Assembly: GCF_009765215.1 (NCBI RefSeq)
Contig: NZ_VLNV01000001.1
Span: 1,116,001-1,180,000, forward strand
Direction of reading: 5' to 3'
Source of the DNA: Lysobacter prati
Lineage (GTDB): Bacteria > Pseudomonadota > Gammaproteobacteria > Xanthomonadales > Xanthomonadaceae
DNA length: 64,000 nucleotides
Shown here: in pieces, positions 32,001-40,556 of the stretch
Numbering within the stretch: position 1 is the first letter of the stretch
How the letters are laid out: every line of letters starts with the position of its first letter
Notes under the pieces: model-generated
Told to the model about the DNA's origin: nothing
What the model saw: only the letters and a program-made list of their open reading frames with translations
Database searches by the model: none
Position numbers and translations under genes: made by a program

Positions 32001-33353
32001 ATGAGCGAGTCCCATCAGAAAATGAATGTGTTCCAGCTGACCGTCATCACGCTGGTCAACATGATGGGCTCGGGCATCATCCTGCTGCCAAGCAAGCTGG
32101 CCGAGATCGGCACGATCACGATCTTCTCCTGGCTCTTCACCGCCGGCGGCTCGATTGCCCTTGCCTACGTCTTCGCCCGTTGCGGCATGCTCAGCAAGAA
32201 GCCCGGCGGCATGGGTGGCTACGCCGAGTACGCCTTCGGCAAGGGCGGCAACTACATGGCGAACTACACCTACGGCTTGTCGCTGGTGATCGGCAACGTC
32301 GCCATCGGCGTGACCGCGGTGGGTTATGCCACCGTTCTGTTCGGCGCGACCCTGAGCCCGATTCAGACCTGCATCTGGACCATCGTGCTGCTGTGGGTCA
32401 CCACATTCGCCAACTTTGGCGGTGCCAGCATCACCGGCAAGATCGGTGCGATAACGGTGTGGGGCGTGATCCTGCCGGTAGTGCTGATCTCGCTGATCGG
32501 CTGGTTCTGGTTCAGCCCGAGCACCTGGTCTGCTGCATGGAATCCGCATGAGATGAGCTTCTGGGCCGCGGTCGGCAGCTCGATCTCGGTCACCCTGTGG
32601 GCGTTCCTCGGGCTGGAGTCAGCCTGCGCCAACGCAGACGCCGTCGAGAACCCCGAGAAGAACGTGCCCATCGCGGTGCTCGTCGCGACCATCGGCGCGG
32701 CGATCATCTACATCGTCTCGACCAATGTGATTGCCGGCATGATCCCCAACGCCGAGCTGGCCAAGTCCAGCGCGCCGTTCGGGCTCGCCTACGAGCACAT
32801 GTTCAGCCCGGGCGTGGGCAAGACCGTGACCGCGCTGATGGTCATCGCCTGCATCGGCTCGCTGCTGGGCTGGCAGTTCACCGTCGCCCAGGTGTTCAAG
32901 AGCTCGGCGGATGTGGGCTACTTCCTGTCCGTCTTCAGCCGCGTCACAAAGATCGGTACGCCGATCACCGGCATGCTGATCCTGCTTGCGGTGCAGACCG
33001 GCCTGGCGCTGATGACGGCGAGCCCGGACCTGAGCGAGACCTTCGGCAAGGTCGTGAACCTGGCGGTGGTGACCAACCTGGTGCCATACGTGATGTCGAT
33101 GGCAGCCATCGTCACCATCCAGAACGTGGCGGGCATTCCCAAGACGAAGGCGCGCCTGACCAACATCGTCGCGCTCCTCGCCACGATCTACAGTTTCTAT
33201 GCCCTCTACAGCTCCGGCACCGAGGCGATCGTGCTGGGTGGCATCTGCATCTTCCTGGGCTGGACACTGTTCGGCTTCTTCGTCGCCAACCGCTTCTACC
33301 GGATGGAACACGAAGCGCACGTTCCGGAACCGGGCAAGTCGTTCCAGACCTGA
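32001..33353 (+). CDS. potE: Putrescine/ornithine antiporter (PotE-like)
   Basis: A 450-residue APC-superfamily transporter with 12 predicted helices. The start MSESHQKMNVFQLTVITLVN and the GSGIILLPSKLAEIG helix-1 loop resemble E. coli PotE. The motif WAFLGLESACANADAVENPEKN in helix 6 is cut here to its key part FLGLESACA. It exchanges external ornithine for internal putrescine when paired with the divergent ornithine decarboxylase. ATG 32001 follows GGAGCC. A terminator lies 22 bases downstream. Confidence 0.9.
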   Translation: MSESHQKMNVFQLTVITLVNMMGSGIILLPSKLAEIGTITIFSWLFTAGGSIALAYVFARCGMLSKKPGGMGGYAEYAFGKGGNYMANYTYGLSLVIGNVAIGVTAVGYATVLFGATLSPIQTCIWTIVLLWVTTFANFGGASITGKIGAITVWGVILPVVLISLIGWFWFSPSTWSAAWNPHEMSFWAAVGSSISVTLWAFLGLESACANADAVENPEKNVPIAVLVATIGAAIIYIVSTNVIAGMIPNAELAKSSAPFGLAYEHMFSPGVGKTVTALMVIACIGSLLGWQFTVAQVFKSSADVGYFLSVFSRVTKIGTPITGMLILLAVQTGLALMTASPDLSETFGKVVNLAVVTNLVPYVMSMAAIVTIQNVAGIPKTKARLTNIVALLATIYSFYALYSSGTEAIVLGGICIFLGWTLFGFFVANRFYRMEHEAHVPEPGKSFQT

Positions 33354-33375
33354 CCTGTAGGAAGCATCGACATCA

Positions 33376-33407
33376 ATCCCCGGCCCTGGAAAGGGCTGGG
33401 GATTTTT
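33376..33407 (+). terminator. Intrinsic terminator after potE-like gene
   Basis: Twelve-pair stem ATCCCCGGCCCT (33376-33387) with AGGGCTGGGGAT (33392-33403), GGAA loop, then TTTT. Confidence 0.85.
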
Positions 33408-33463
33408 GTGTGGAGGCAATCCCACGCTGGCACAGGTGCTCGCAGACGACGAAGAGCGACTTC

Positions 33464-33493
33464 CCTGGGTTCCCGCCTTCGCGGGAATGACGG
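33464..33493 (+). repeat. REP unit upstream of repeat copy B
   Basis: CTGGGTTCCCGCCTTCGCGG with AATGACGG following. Same orientation relative to the 116-bp element as at copy A. Confidence 0.75.
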
Positions 33494-33528
33494 CTTTTCA
33501 GACGAAGACCGAGCAACAAATTGGCAGA

Positions 33529-33644
33529 GCGTCGTCCGCCGGGTCGGGGATTGCGCAGCAGTGGGCCATGGATGGCCCACGCCCCGCCTTCGGACAGGAT
33601 GTCCGACGAAGGGGCGGAGCAATCCCCGGCCCGGCGGACGACGC
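33529..33644 (+). repeat. 116-bp structured dispersed repeat, copy B
   Basis: Almost identical to copy A. Differences are G16 to T, which gives a T-G pair in place of a G-G mismatch, and T97 to C, which restores a G-C pair, so both improve the outer stem. Both hairpins are identical to copy A. It sits between potE-like and adiC-like genes. Confidence 0.9.
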
Positions 33645-33650
33645 CCCGCC

Positions 33651-33702
33651 GAAGCCCGCCGAAGCCCGCCGAAGCCCGACGCAAGCCCGACGCAAGCCCG
33701 AC
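33651..33702 (+). repeat. Short tandem repeat (10-11 bp units)
   Basis: Five units of GAAGCCCGCC/GAAGCCCGAC/GCAAGCCCGAC abut the 3' edge of repeat copy B and end just before the adiC-like stop. A vestige of the same sequence follows copy A. Confidence 0.7.
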
Positions 33703-33713
33703 ACGCAACAGCC

Positions 33714-35036
33714 TCAGGGAAGTTTCGCCCCTACCCTCGTCGCATGACGCCCGACCAGCGCATAGAACGGAATGCTCAGCAGCAGCACCACGAATGCATT
33801 GCGATCCAGCTCTGCCGACTGCCCCAGGATCACCCCCGCGCAGTACACACAGGCCAGCAACCCGATCACGCCCAGCAGCCAGCGACGCCCCGCCGACAGG
33901 TCCAGCGTCATGTTGAGCCGCCACATGGCCACGACCGAATAGACGTAAGGAATCACCATCAGCACGACCGTCGCACTGGTGATGCGGGTGAACTGATCGG
34001 CGACCGTCGGCGACACCGTCAACACCAGCAATCCCGTCATCAGCACCCCGGTGATGATCAGGTTGCGAGCTGGCATGCCGCGCGCATTCTTTTCGGCGAA
34101 CACCCGCGCGAACATCCCGTCCTCGGCCGCCGCCTGCGCCGACTGGGCAACGATCAGGATCCAGCCCGTCAACGCACCGGCCGCCTTCGCGATCGCCGCC
34201 AGCGAGATGATGATCGCTCCCCACGGACCGAGCATGACCCGCGCCGCATCCGCGAACGGCGCACCCGAAGCCTTCAGCTCGGCGTTGCTGAGCAGCCCCA
34301 TGATCACCGTGCAGCACACCACGTAGATAACCGTTGATACCACCAGCCCGATGATCGTGGCCAGCGGCACGTTGCGCTTGGGGTTCTCGATGACGCCCGC
34401 CGACACCGCCGCACTCTCGACGCCGAGGAAGGCCCACAGCGCGACCGACGCGCTATGCATGATCGCCGACGATTCGGGGACCGCGCCCGGATTCCAGCCC
34501 GCCATGAAGACCTCGGGACGGAACCAGAACCACCCCAGCAACCCGATCACTGCGATCGGCAGGATGCCGGCCACCGTGGTAATCGCAGTGAAGTGGCCGA
34601 CCGTGTTGGCGCCGCGCAGGTTGAGCCAGATGAAAACCCAGATCACCAGGGCCGTGCAGACACAGGCAAGCCACGGGTTGGCCAGCACCGGGAAGAACAC
34701 CGCCAGGTAACCGGTAACCGAAACCGCGATGGCGATGTTGCCGATGACATTGGCCACCCAGTACAGAAAGTTGGTCTGGAACCCGGCGAATGGCCCCAGA
34801 TGGTCGCGCGCATACGCGTACGGACCACCGGCCTTGGGATCGACCATGCCCAGGTGCGCAAACACCAGGCCCAGCGCGGACGCCCCTATCGCGGCCGCGA
34901 TCCAGCCAAAGATCGAGATGCTGCCGATCGAGGCCAGGCTGGCCGGCAACAGGAAAATCCCGGTGCCGACCATGTTCGCCACTACGAGCGACGATGCCCC
35001 GAGCAGCCCCATCTTGCCGTTGCTGCCACCGTGCAT
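33714..35036 (-). CDS. adiC: APC-family amino-acid/amine antiporter (AdiC-like)
   Basis: A 440-residue, 12-helix transporter. The helix-1 unwound motif VGTGIFLLPASLASIGS and helix-6 WAFLGVESAAV match AdiC/PotE-type exchangers. It is 10 bases downstream of the adiA-like decarboxylase, so arginine/agmatine exchange is the natural guess. The pairing comes from context, since AdiC and PotE are similar in sequence. The C terminus lies only 11 bases from the tandem repeat next to copy B. Confidence 0.82.
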   Translation of the reverse strand: MHGGSNGKMGLLGASSLVVANMVGTGIFLLPASLASIGSISIFGWIAAAIGASALGLVFAHLGMVDPKAGGPYAYARDHLGPFAGFQTNFLYWVANVIGNIAIAVSVTGYLAVFFPVLANPWLACVCTALVIWVFIWLNLRGANTVGHFTAITTVAGILPIAVIGLLGWFWFRPEVFMAGWNPGAVPESSAIMHSASVALWAFLGVESAAVSAGVIENPKRNVPLATIIGLVVSTVIYVVCCTVIMGLLSNAELKASGAPFADAARVMLGPWGAIIISLAAIAKAAGALTGWILIVAQSAQAAAEDGMFARVFAEKNARGMPARNLIITGVLMTGLLVLTVSPTVADQFTRITSATVVLMVIPYVYSVVAMWRLNMTLDLSAGRRWLLGVIGLLACVYCAGVILGQSAELDRNAFVVLLLSIPFYALVGRHATRVGAKLP

Positions 35037-35046
35037 CGTCGTCGCC

Positions 35047-37353
35047 TCAGCCTGTGGTCAGGCACTGCACGTAGTACTCGCCGTCCTCTACCTCGACGCC
35101 ATGCGTGTCGTGCCCGAATCCCGGGAACGCCGCGTCCCAGCCCTGCAACGACTTCAGGTAGCCGATGTGCGGACCGTTGGCCGCGCCGGCGGACTCGCCC
35201 GGCATGACCATGGGAATGCCAGGCGGATACGGCACGATGCTGGTCGCCACGACGCGACCGGCGAGCTTGGGCAGCGGCACGCGCTCGACACGACCGAGAA
35301 TGAGCTCCTGGTAGGCATCGGCCGGCGTGAGCTTGATGTCCGGCAGGTTCGAGTACGCCTTCTGCAGGTGCGCCGTCTGCCCGCCCTTGCGCAGCTCGGC
35401 GAACATCTGGTCGCCCAGGCCGCGCAGCCCGAGACCCTCGTACCGCTCCGGATAGTCCTTCACCAGGTTCGGCATGACCCGCGTCAGCGACTGGTCGATG
35501 TCGTAGTCGCGCTTGAAGTCGAGCATCGCCGCCAGCAGCGTGCTCCACTTGGCCTTGGTGATGCCGATGGAGAACAGGAACAGCACGGCGAAGTCACTGG
35601 TCTTCTCGACCTCGATGCCGCGCGCATCGAGGTAAGCGGTCAGCAGCGAGGCCGGGAAGCCCTGCTTCTCCAGCACGCCGTCATCGCCCATGCCCGGCAT
35701 CAGCACCGACACCTTGATCGGGTCGAGCATGCAGTAGTCGTCTTCGAGCTTGTCGAAGCCGTGCCAGGTTTCGCCCGGGTGCAGCACCCAGCACGACGGA
35801 TCGGTGGCCAGCACTTCCGGCGGTGCGTCCTCGAAGGCGACGCGCTTGCCGCCCACCTTGACCTTGTCCGGGTTCCAGGTGCGGAAGAACCACTCCTTCT
35901 TCTTGGCGAAACCGGCATTGATGCGGCCGACGGTCTGGCGGAAGCTGACCGCCTCGTCGATGCTCTCACGCGTCAGCGCCAGGCCACCGGCGCCGTCCAT
36001 CATCGAGGCGGCGATCTCGTTGGAGGCGATGATCGGATAGAACGGAGAGGTCGAGCCGTGCATCATGAACGACTCATTGAAACGGGCGTGCGGAATCGGA
36101 TCGCGCCCGTCGCGGACGTGGATGTAGGACGCCTGCGAGAAGGCGGCCAGAAGCTTGTGCGTGGAATGCGTGCTGAAGACCGTCGGTCCCTTGCGGTCGT
36201 GGCTGGAAGCCTTGCCGTGCATTGCCAGGCGGCCGGCATAGAGCGGATTGAAGCGCGCGTAGCCGAACCAGGCCTCATCGAAGTGGACGCGATCCACCCA
36301 GCCACCGAGCTGCTCGAGCACGCGCGAGGCGTTGTAGCAGAGCCCGTCGTAGGTCGAGTTGGTCACCACCGCGAATACCGGCTGCTTGTCCTTGAGACCC
36401 TTGCTGATCGGCGTGGCGGCGATGGCCTTGGCCAGATAGGCCTTGGCCAGGCGCTCCGGATAGATCGGCCCGATCAGGCCATAGCGGTTGCGTGACGGCA
36501 CCAGGTACTGCGGCACGCCACCGGTCATGGTCAGGCCGTGTTCGATCGATTTGTGGCAGTTGCGGTCGCACAGCACGACCTTGTCGCGGGCGACGCAGGC
36601 CATGAAGATGATGCGGTTCGACGTCGACGAACCGTTGGTGACCGTGTAGCTGCGATCGGAGCCGAACACGGTGGAGATGTACTTCTCGCTGGCGCCGATC
36701 GGCCCGGTGTGGTCGAGCAGCGAACCCAGCTCGCCGACGCTGATCGACAGGTCGGTCTGGAACACATGCGCGCCATAGAAGTCATGGAATGCGCGACCCG
36801 CCGGGTGCTTGAGGAATGCGGTGCCACCGGTGTGGCCCGGAGTGTGCCAGGAATACTCGTGGACCTGGTTGAAGTTGTAGAGCGCACTGACCAGCGGTCC
36901 GAACAGGCCGCCGACATACTTGCCCACCGCCGCCATCACGCGACCGCAGACGAAGGTGGACGTGTCCTCCAGCAGCCAGACCAGCTCGTCGATCGCCTGC
37001 ACCAGTTCGATGGTCAGGGACCTGGCCTTGTCGCGCTCGGTCAGCAGGAAGATCGGCACGAACTCGTTGCGGGCACGGATCGTGGTGATCAGGCCGACCG
37101 CGGCGGCATTGCCGCGCTCCTTGCCTTCCTCGTCCGGCAGCGACCAGTCGATCAGCATGGCCTGGATCGACGCGTCGGAGATGATCGAAGCGCGCGCATC
37201 CTCGACCTGGGTCGCAGTCACGACCTCGACATTGCGGTCGTGGAATTCGTCGACCAGCATCTCGCAGGCGCGACCACCGGCCGTGTCCGTGCCGATCTTC
37301 GGATGGACGATGAGGACGCGGAACTTCTGACGTTGGGCGCGACGCTGAAGCAT
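35047..37353 (-). CDS. adiA: Biodegradative arginine decarboxylase-like protein (AdiA type)
   Basis: A 768-residue fold-III PLP decarboxylase, expected to convert arginine to agmatine with proton consumption. It has an N-terminal wing domain with VLIVHPKIG, core motifs WHTPGHTGG, DRNCHKS, FDEAWFGYARF and the PLP lysine K400 in STHSTHKLLAAFSQASYIHV, which is AdiA-like. The C-terminal region has VPYPPGIPMVMPGE. The start LQRRAQRQKFRVL at 37353 has AGGAG upstream. Lysine decarboxylase (LdcA type) is the main alternative, because LdcA also begins with a similar 'VLIVH' strand. It is operonic with the adiC-like gene and follows a porin. Confidence 0.83.
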   Translation of the reverse strand: MLQRRAQRQKFRVLIVHPKIGTDTAGGRACEMLVDEFHDRNVEVVTATQVEDARASIISDASIQAMLIDWSLPDEEGKERGNAAAVGLITTIRARNEFVPIFLLTERDKARSLTIELVQAIDELVWLLEDTSTFVCGRVMAAVGKYVGGLFGPLVSALYNFNQVHEYSWHTPGHTGGTAFLKHPAGRAFHDFYGAHVFQTDLSISVGELGSLLDHTGPIGASEKYISTVFGSDRSYTVTNGSSTSNRIIFMACVARDKVVLCDRNCHKSIEHGLTMTGGVPQYLVPSRNRYGLIGPIYPERLAKAYLAKAIAATPISKGLKDKQPVFAVVTNSTYDGLCYNASRVLEQLGGWVDRVHFDEAWFGYARFNPLYAGRLAMHGKASSHDRKGPTVFSTHSTHKLLAAFSQASYIHVRDGRDPIPHARFNESFMMHGSTSPFYPIIASNEIAASMMDGAGGLALTRESIDEAVSFRQTVGRINAGFAKKKEWFFRTWNPDKVKVGGKRVAFEDAPPEVLATDPSCWVLHPGETWHGFDKLEDDYCMLDPIKVSVLMPGMGDDGVLEKQGFPASLLTAYLDARGIEVEKTSDFAVLFLFSIGITKAKWSTLLAAMLDFKRDYDIDQSLTRVMPNLVKDYPERYEGLGLRGLGDQMFAELRKGGQTAHLQKAYSNLPDIKLTPADAYQELILGRVERVPLPKLAGRVVATSIVPYPPGIPMVMPGESAGAANGPHIGYLKSLQGWDAAFPGFGHDTHGVEVEDGEYYVQCLTTG

Positions 37354-37457
37354 GGCAGTGCACTCCTGGCTCACGGATAGGACGCGACCTGCCCGCGTCC
37401 GGCGAATGTCGGTGGTCCTGTCGCGCCGTCAGGTCAGCAGCTGTGCGCGCCCCCTCA

Positions 37458-38915
37458 TCAGGGATTGAGGTCGTAGCGGAGCGTTGCCTGCAGTCGTTGT
37501 GCTTCGCCGTCGTTGTCGTTCAGGTCGGTGTTCTTGCCCCACAGGTACTCGACACCGAACATCGCGCGTTCCGAGAACTGCCACGCGAGGTTGAGCGATG
37601 CGAAGCGCGTGCTCTTGGGCAGGGTCGGATCGATCAGCATGTCGGCGTCCGGATTGATGCTCAGATAGCCATAGGAGGCGCTGGAACTGACGTTTTCCGC
37701 CCAGCCATGGGTGTAGCCCAGGCCCCAGCCGCGCGCCTCGATGGCGTTGAGTTCGAGCTGCGAATTGAAGGCCGCATCCAGGCCGAACCCGGAAATGTCC
37801 TGCAGGAAGTTCGAGTAGCCGTCGCCGTAGCTGGCCCAGGCCTGGACGCTGTCGTTGTCGAAGACGCCGGCGGCAAAGCTCAGCTGGGTGGCGTAGGCAT
37901 TCGTGTTGCGGTGCGCGTCGTCGATCGCGCTCTGCACGCCCAGGTCCCGGAACAGGTTGGCCCACTGGATGTGCCAGTCCGGCGTTTCCCAGCGCAGGCC
38001 CAGGGTCAGGTCGGGGATACGCGAGTACGTTTCGAAATCACCGATCTGGGCGATGTCGGCATTGGGCTTCTCCACCGACATCGGGATCGTCAGCTTGCCC
38101 TCGCCGGCGCGGTACACGATCGGCGAATAGCGCACCTGCGGCGTGTACTTGAAGGTGAAGGAGTTCGGACCTTCGTAATCGAGGGTGTTCGGGAAGGCGT
38201 CGATGTCGGTGAACGCCGACAGGTAGTAGCCGGCGATCAGCGAGTAGTTCTTCGCTTCCAGTTCGCCATACAGGTACTGCATGTTGAACGGCATGTCACC
38301 ACTGCCGCTGCCGAAGAAGTTGTTCTTGTAGACCACCTTCAACAGGCCGTAGTCGGTCTGGCGACGGAAGTCGAGACGAAACACGCTCTGCTTGGCGCTG
38401 AGGTTGCTGCGCGAATCCGAATCGTGGAACGGCTGCCCCTGCACCGGAATGGACGAAGGCACGAACAGGTCCTTGGCGCCCATGAACTTGTTGTCGAACA
38501 TCATGTCGAACTGCGCGACGACGTCGATCTTGATCAGGTTGCCGGTGTCACCGAGCTGGACATAGCCTTCGGGCAGCGGCTCTGCCGTCGCAGGCAACGC
38601 CGACGGAGGTCGATGGATGCGCGATTCTTCGGGCTCGGGCCCAGTTGCCGCGGCGACCAGCGGCGCTGGCGCGGCAGCGGGTGGCGGCGGCGGGGCCTTG
38701 GCCTGCGCGGCTTCCCTGGATTCCAGTTCGTCAAGGCGCTGCTGCATCTTCTGCATCATCTGCTGCTGCTGTTGCAGCTGCTGTCGCATCTGCGCGATTT
38801 CGTCCTTCATCTGCTCGGACGAGGCCGCTGACTGGGCTTGGACGGGTAGCGCCGTAAACGCAGCAGAAGCTGCAATTGCTACGGCCAGCGAGGAAGCTGC
38901 GAAATCATGTCGCAT
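37458..38915 (-). CDS. DcaP-like outer-membrane porin with coiled-coil N terminus
   Basis: A 485-residue protein with a signal peptide (1 to about 28, ending LPVQA), a Gln/Met-rich coiled coil (about 33-65, MRQQLQQQQQMMQKMQQRL), a Pro/Ala linker and a beta-barrel ending in an amphipathic strand (TLRYDLNP). This layout fits the DcaP family of trimeric porins that take up small anionic or aromatic compounds. ATG 38915 has GGGAGGAGAGG upstream. It is 104 bases ahead of the adiA-like gene on the same strand with no strong terminator between them, so it may supply substrate to that system; this is inference. Confidence 0.82.
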   Translation of the reverse strand: MRHDFAASSLAVAIAASAAFTALPVQAQSAASSEQMKDEIAQMRQQLQQQQQMMQKMQQRLDELESREAAQAKAPPPPPAAAPAPLVAAATGPEPEESRIHRPPSALPATAEPLPEGYVQLGDTGNLIKIDVVAQFDMMFDNKFMGAKDLFVPSSIPVQGQPFHDSDSRSNLSAKQSVFRLDFRRQTDYGLLKVVYKNNFFGSGSGDMPFNMQYLYGELEAKNYSLIAGYYLSAFTDIDAFPNTLDYEGPNSFTFKYTPQVRYSPIVYRAGEGKLTIPMSVEKPNADIAQIGDFETYSRIPDLTLGLRWETPDWHIQWANLFRDLGVQSAIDDAHRNTNAYATQLSFAAGVFDNDSVQAWASYGDGYSNFLQDISGFGLDAAFNSQLELNAIEARGWGLGYTHGWAENVSSSASYGYLSINPDADMLIDPTLPKSTRFASLNLAWQFSERAMFGVEYLWGKNTDLNDNDGEAQRLQATLRYDLNP

Positions 38916-39071
38916 AAGGCCTCTCCTCCCACAGCGCCTGCGTGGCATCGCGGCGCGAGCGCACAACTTAAGGCCGCATAACGTGAAGCGCCCGTGATGC
39001 CCCAGGCCGCGTTTGCTGCACGCCGGTTTTACATTTCCCTTCACACCCGGGGCTGGAACCGGGGGCGAGGA

Positions 39072-39974
39072 TCACATCCAGGACCGGTCGCCGGTGAACT
39101 CGATCGTCAGCCAGAACTGAGGCCTGTCGGCGCCAAGTCGGGAGGCTATATCCCTTCGGATCGCGTCGACACGCGAAATCGGCCCGATCTGGTGATCGGC
39201 CGGCACCAGGATGAGTATCTCCACGAACCTGCCCCGCCCCACCTTCGCCACGTGACTGGAGTACTCGAGAAAGCCGTATTCGGCGACGACTTCGTCCATG
39301 ACCTGCTTGACCTCGCGATCGAGATCGCCGGGCGCAACCTGCAGGACTTCGCGGATCGCCCGCCAGGTCGAGCGCATCGGCACGGCCAGCATCGCCAGCG
39401 CGATGCAGAGCAGGATCGCCGGGTCGATGTAGGGCACCCACGCTTCATGGCCAGTGCCCTTCATCGACACCGCAATCGCGAACCCCAGCAACAGGGCCAG
39501 ACTGAGCGAGCCGCTGACAAGCCAGGCGCGAGCATCGAGCGCCAGCAGATTCGACCCCAGCCGACGGGAGTGGCCGCGCATGTAAGCCGACATGCCCATG
39601 CCGACGACGCACAGCACGCCAGCCCAGATCGCACCCAGGCCGTACGACACCTCATTGCCGCCGGAAGTCAGCCCGATGATTGCGGTGAACGCCGCATAGA
39701 GGCACGACAACGCCAGCGTGGCACCGCCAAACGCCTCGACCATCGGCTCCAGGTGCCAGTAGCCGAACTGGAAGCGGCGACTGCCTTCGTAGGCCACCAG
39801 TCGCGACACGCTCAGCGATGCCACCGTCAGCACCACGTCGACCAGGCTGTACATGCCGTCGAAGATGATCGCGTCGGAATTGACCAGCAGGCCGCTGGCG
39901 ATGCCGACGACGCCGACGACTATCGTGATCGCGATGGAAAGCTTGAGGAGGCGCTGCTCGGGGCGGGTGTCCAT
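39072..39974 (-). CDS. Cation diffusion facilitator (CDF) family transporter
   Basis: A 300-residue metal-ion/proton antiporter with six helices and a short cytoplasmic C-terminal domain. The helix-2 metal motif reads DGMYSLVD and the helix-5 position LDARAWLVSG, so the usual helix-5 histidine-aspartate pair is replaced by a single aspartate. The substrate may therefore differ from the zinc seen in YiiP/FieF. RRFQFGYWHLEP after helix 2 is typical of a proteobacterial subgroup. It stands alone, downstream of the copper-chaperone gene on the same strand. Confidence 0.85.
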   Translation of the reverse strand: MDTRPEQRLLKLSIAITIVVGVVGIASGLLVNSDAIIFDGMYSLVDVVLTVASLSVSRLVAYEGSRRFQFGYWHLEPMVEAFGGATLALSCLYAAFTAIIGLTSGGNEVSYGLGAIWAGVLCVVGMGMSAYMRGHSRRLGSNLLALDARAWLVSGSLSLALLLGFAIAVSMKGTGHEAWVPYIDPAILLCIALAMLAVPMRSTWRAIREVLQVAPGDLDREVKQVMDEVVAEYGFLEYSSHVAKVGRGRFVEILILVPADHQIGPISRVDAIRRDIASRLGADRPQFWLTIEFTGDRSWM

Positions 39975-40074
39975 CGAATCTCCGTGGTCGGGCGGAGTCG
40001 GATCGTGGGAGTGCCCGGATTGTGTTGCACCCGGCCGTGACGCCAGTGTCGGTACCGCTGACGCCCTGCCCCGC

Positions 40075-40518
40075 CTATTTGGTCGCAGAGCGGACCACGA
40101 ACTCGCCGAGCAGCTTGCCGCCGTCCTTCAGCGCGAACTCGACGGCCACCTTGCTGCCCGGCTTGAGCGTCGCGCCCGGCTGCATCAGCATCAGGTGCAT
40201 GCCACCGGGCTTGAGCACGGCGGACTCACCTGCGCCGATGCGCAATTCGGGCAGCGCGCGCATCCGGCTGACACCGTCGACCACGCGGGTCTCGTGCAGC
40301 GATACATCGCCGAAGGCGGCACTGCTGACCCCGACTACAGTCACCGGCTTCGCGCACGGATTCTCGATGCGACCGAAGCCGGCCATCATCGGCATCGCCA
40401 TCGGCGGCATGCGTACCCAGCCATCGCGCACGACCGGCGCGCACTCGCCTGCAAAGGCGGGAGAGGACAGCGCGGCGAGCAGGACCAGTAACCCCAGGCG
40501 GAGGCGTGATGCGTTCAT
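40075..40518 (-). CDS. Periplasmic copper chaperone, PCuAC family
   Basis: A 147-residue secreted protein with a signal peptide (1 to about 23, ending SSPAFA). The PCuAC (DUF461) copper site is visible as LHETRVVDGVSRM and GGMHLML, two histidine/methionine pairs that bind Cu(I) for delivery to cytochrome oxidase. The N-terminal half has a Met/Pro-rich loop (MPPMAMPMMAG). ATG 40518 is preferred to the longer frame. It is divergent from the DUF4139 lipoprotein gene. Confidence 0.88.
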   Translation of the reverse strand: MNASRLRLGLLVLLAALSSPAFAGECAPVVRDGWVRMPPMAMPMMAGFGRIENPCAKPVTVVGVSSAAFGDVSLHETRVVDGVSRMRALPELRIGAGESAVLKPGGMHLMLMQPGATLKPGSKVAVEFALKDGGKLLGEFVVRSATK

Positions 40519-40556
40519 GGGCCTATGATACTGCCCACTTGCTGAAGGAGTCGCCG

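Noticed and set aside
33651-33702. Possible small CRISPR or direct-repeat array
   Set aside because: Units are only 10-11 bp, contiguous, without spacers; it is a decayed tandem repeat.
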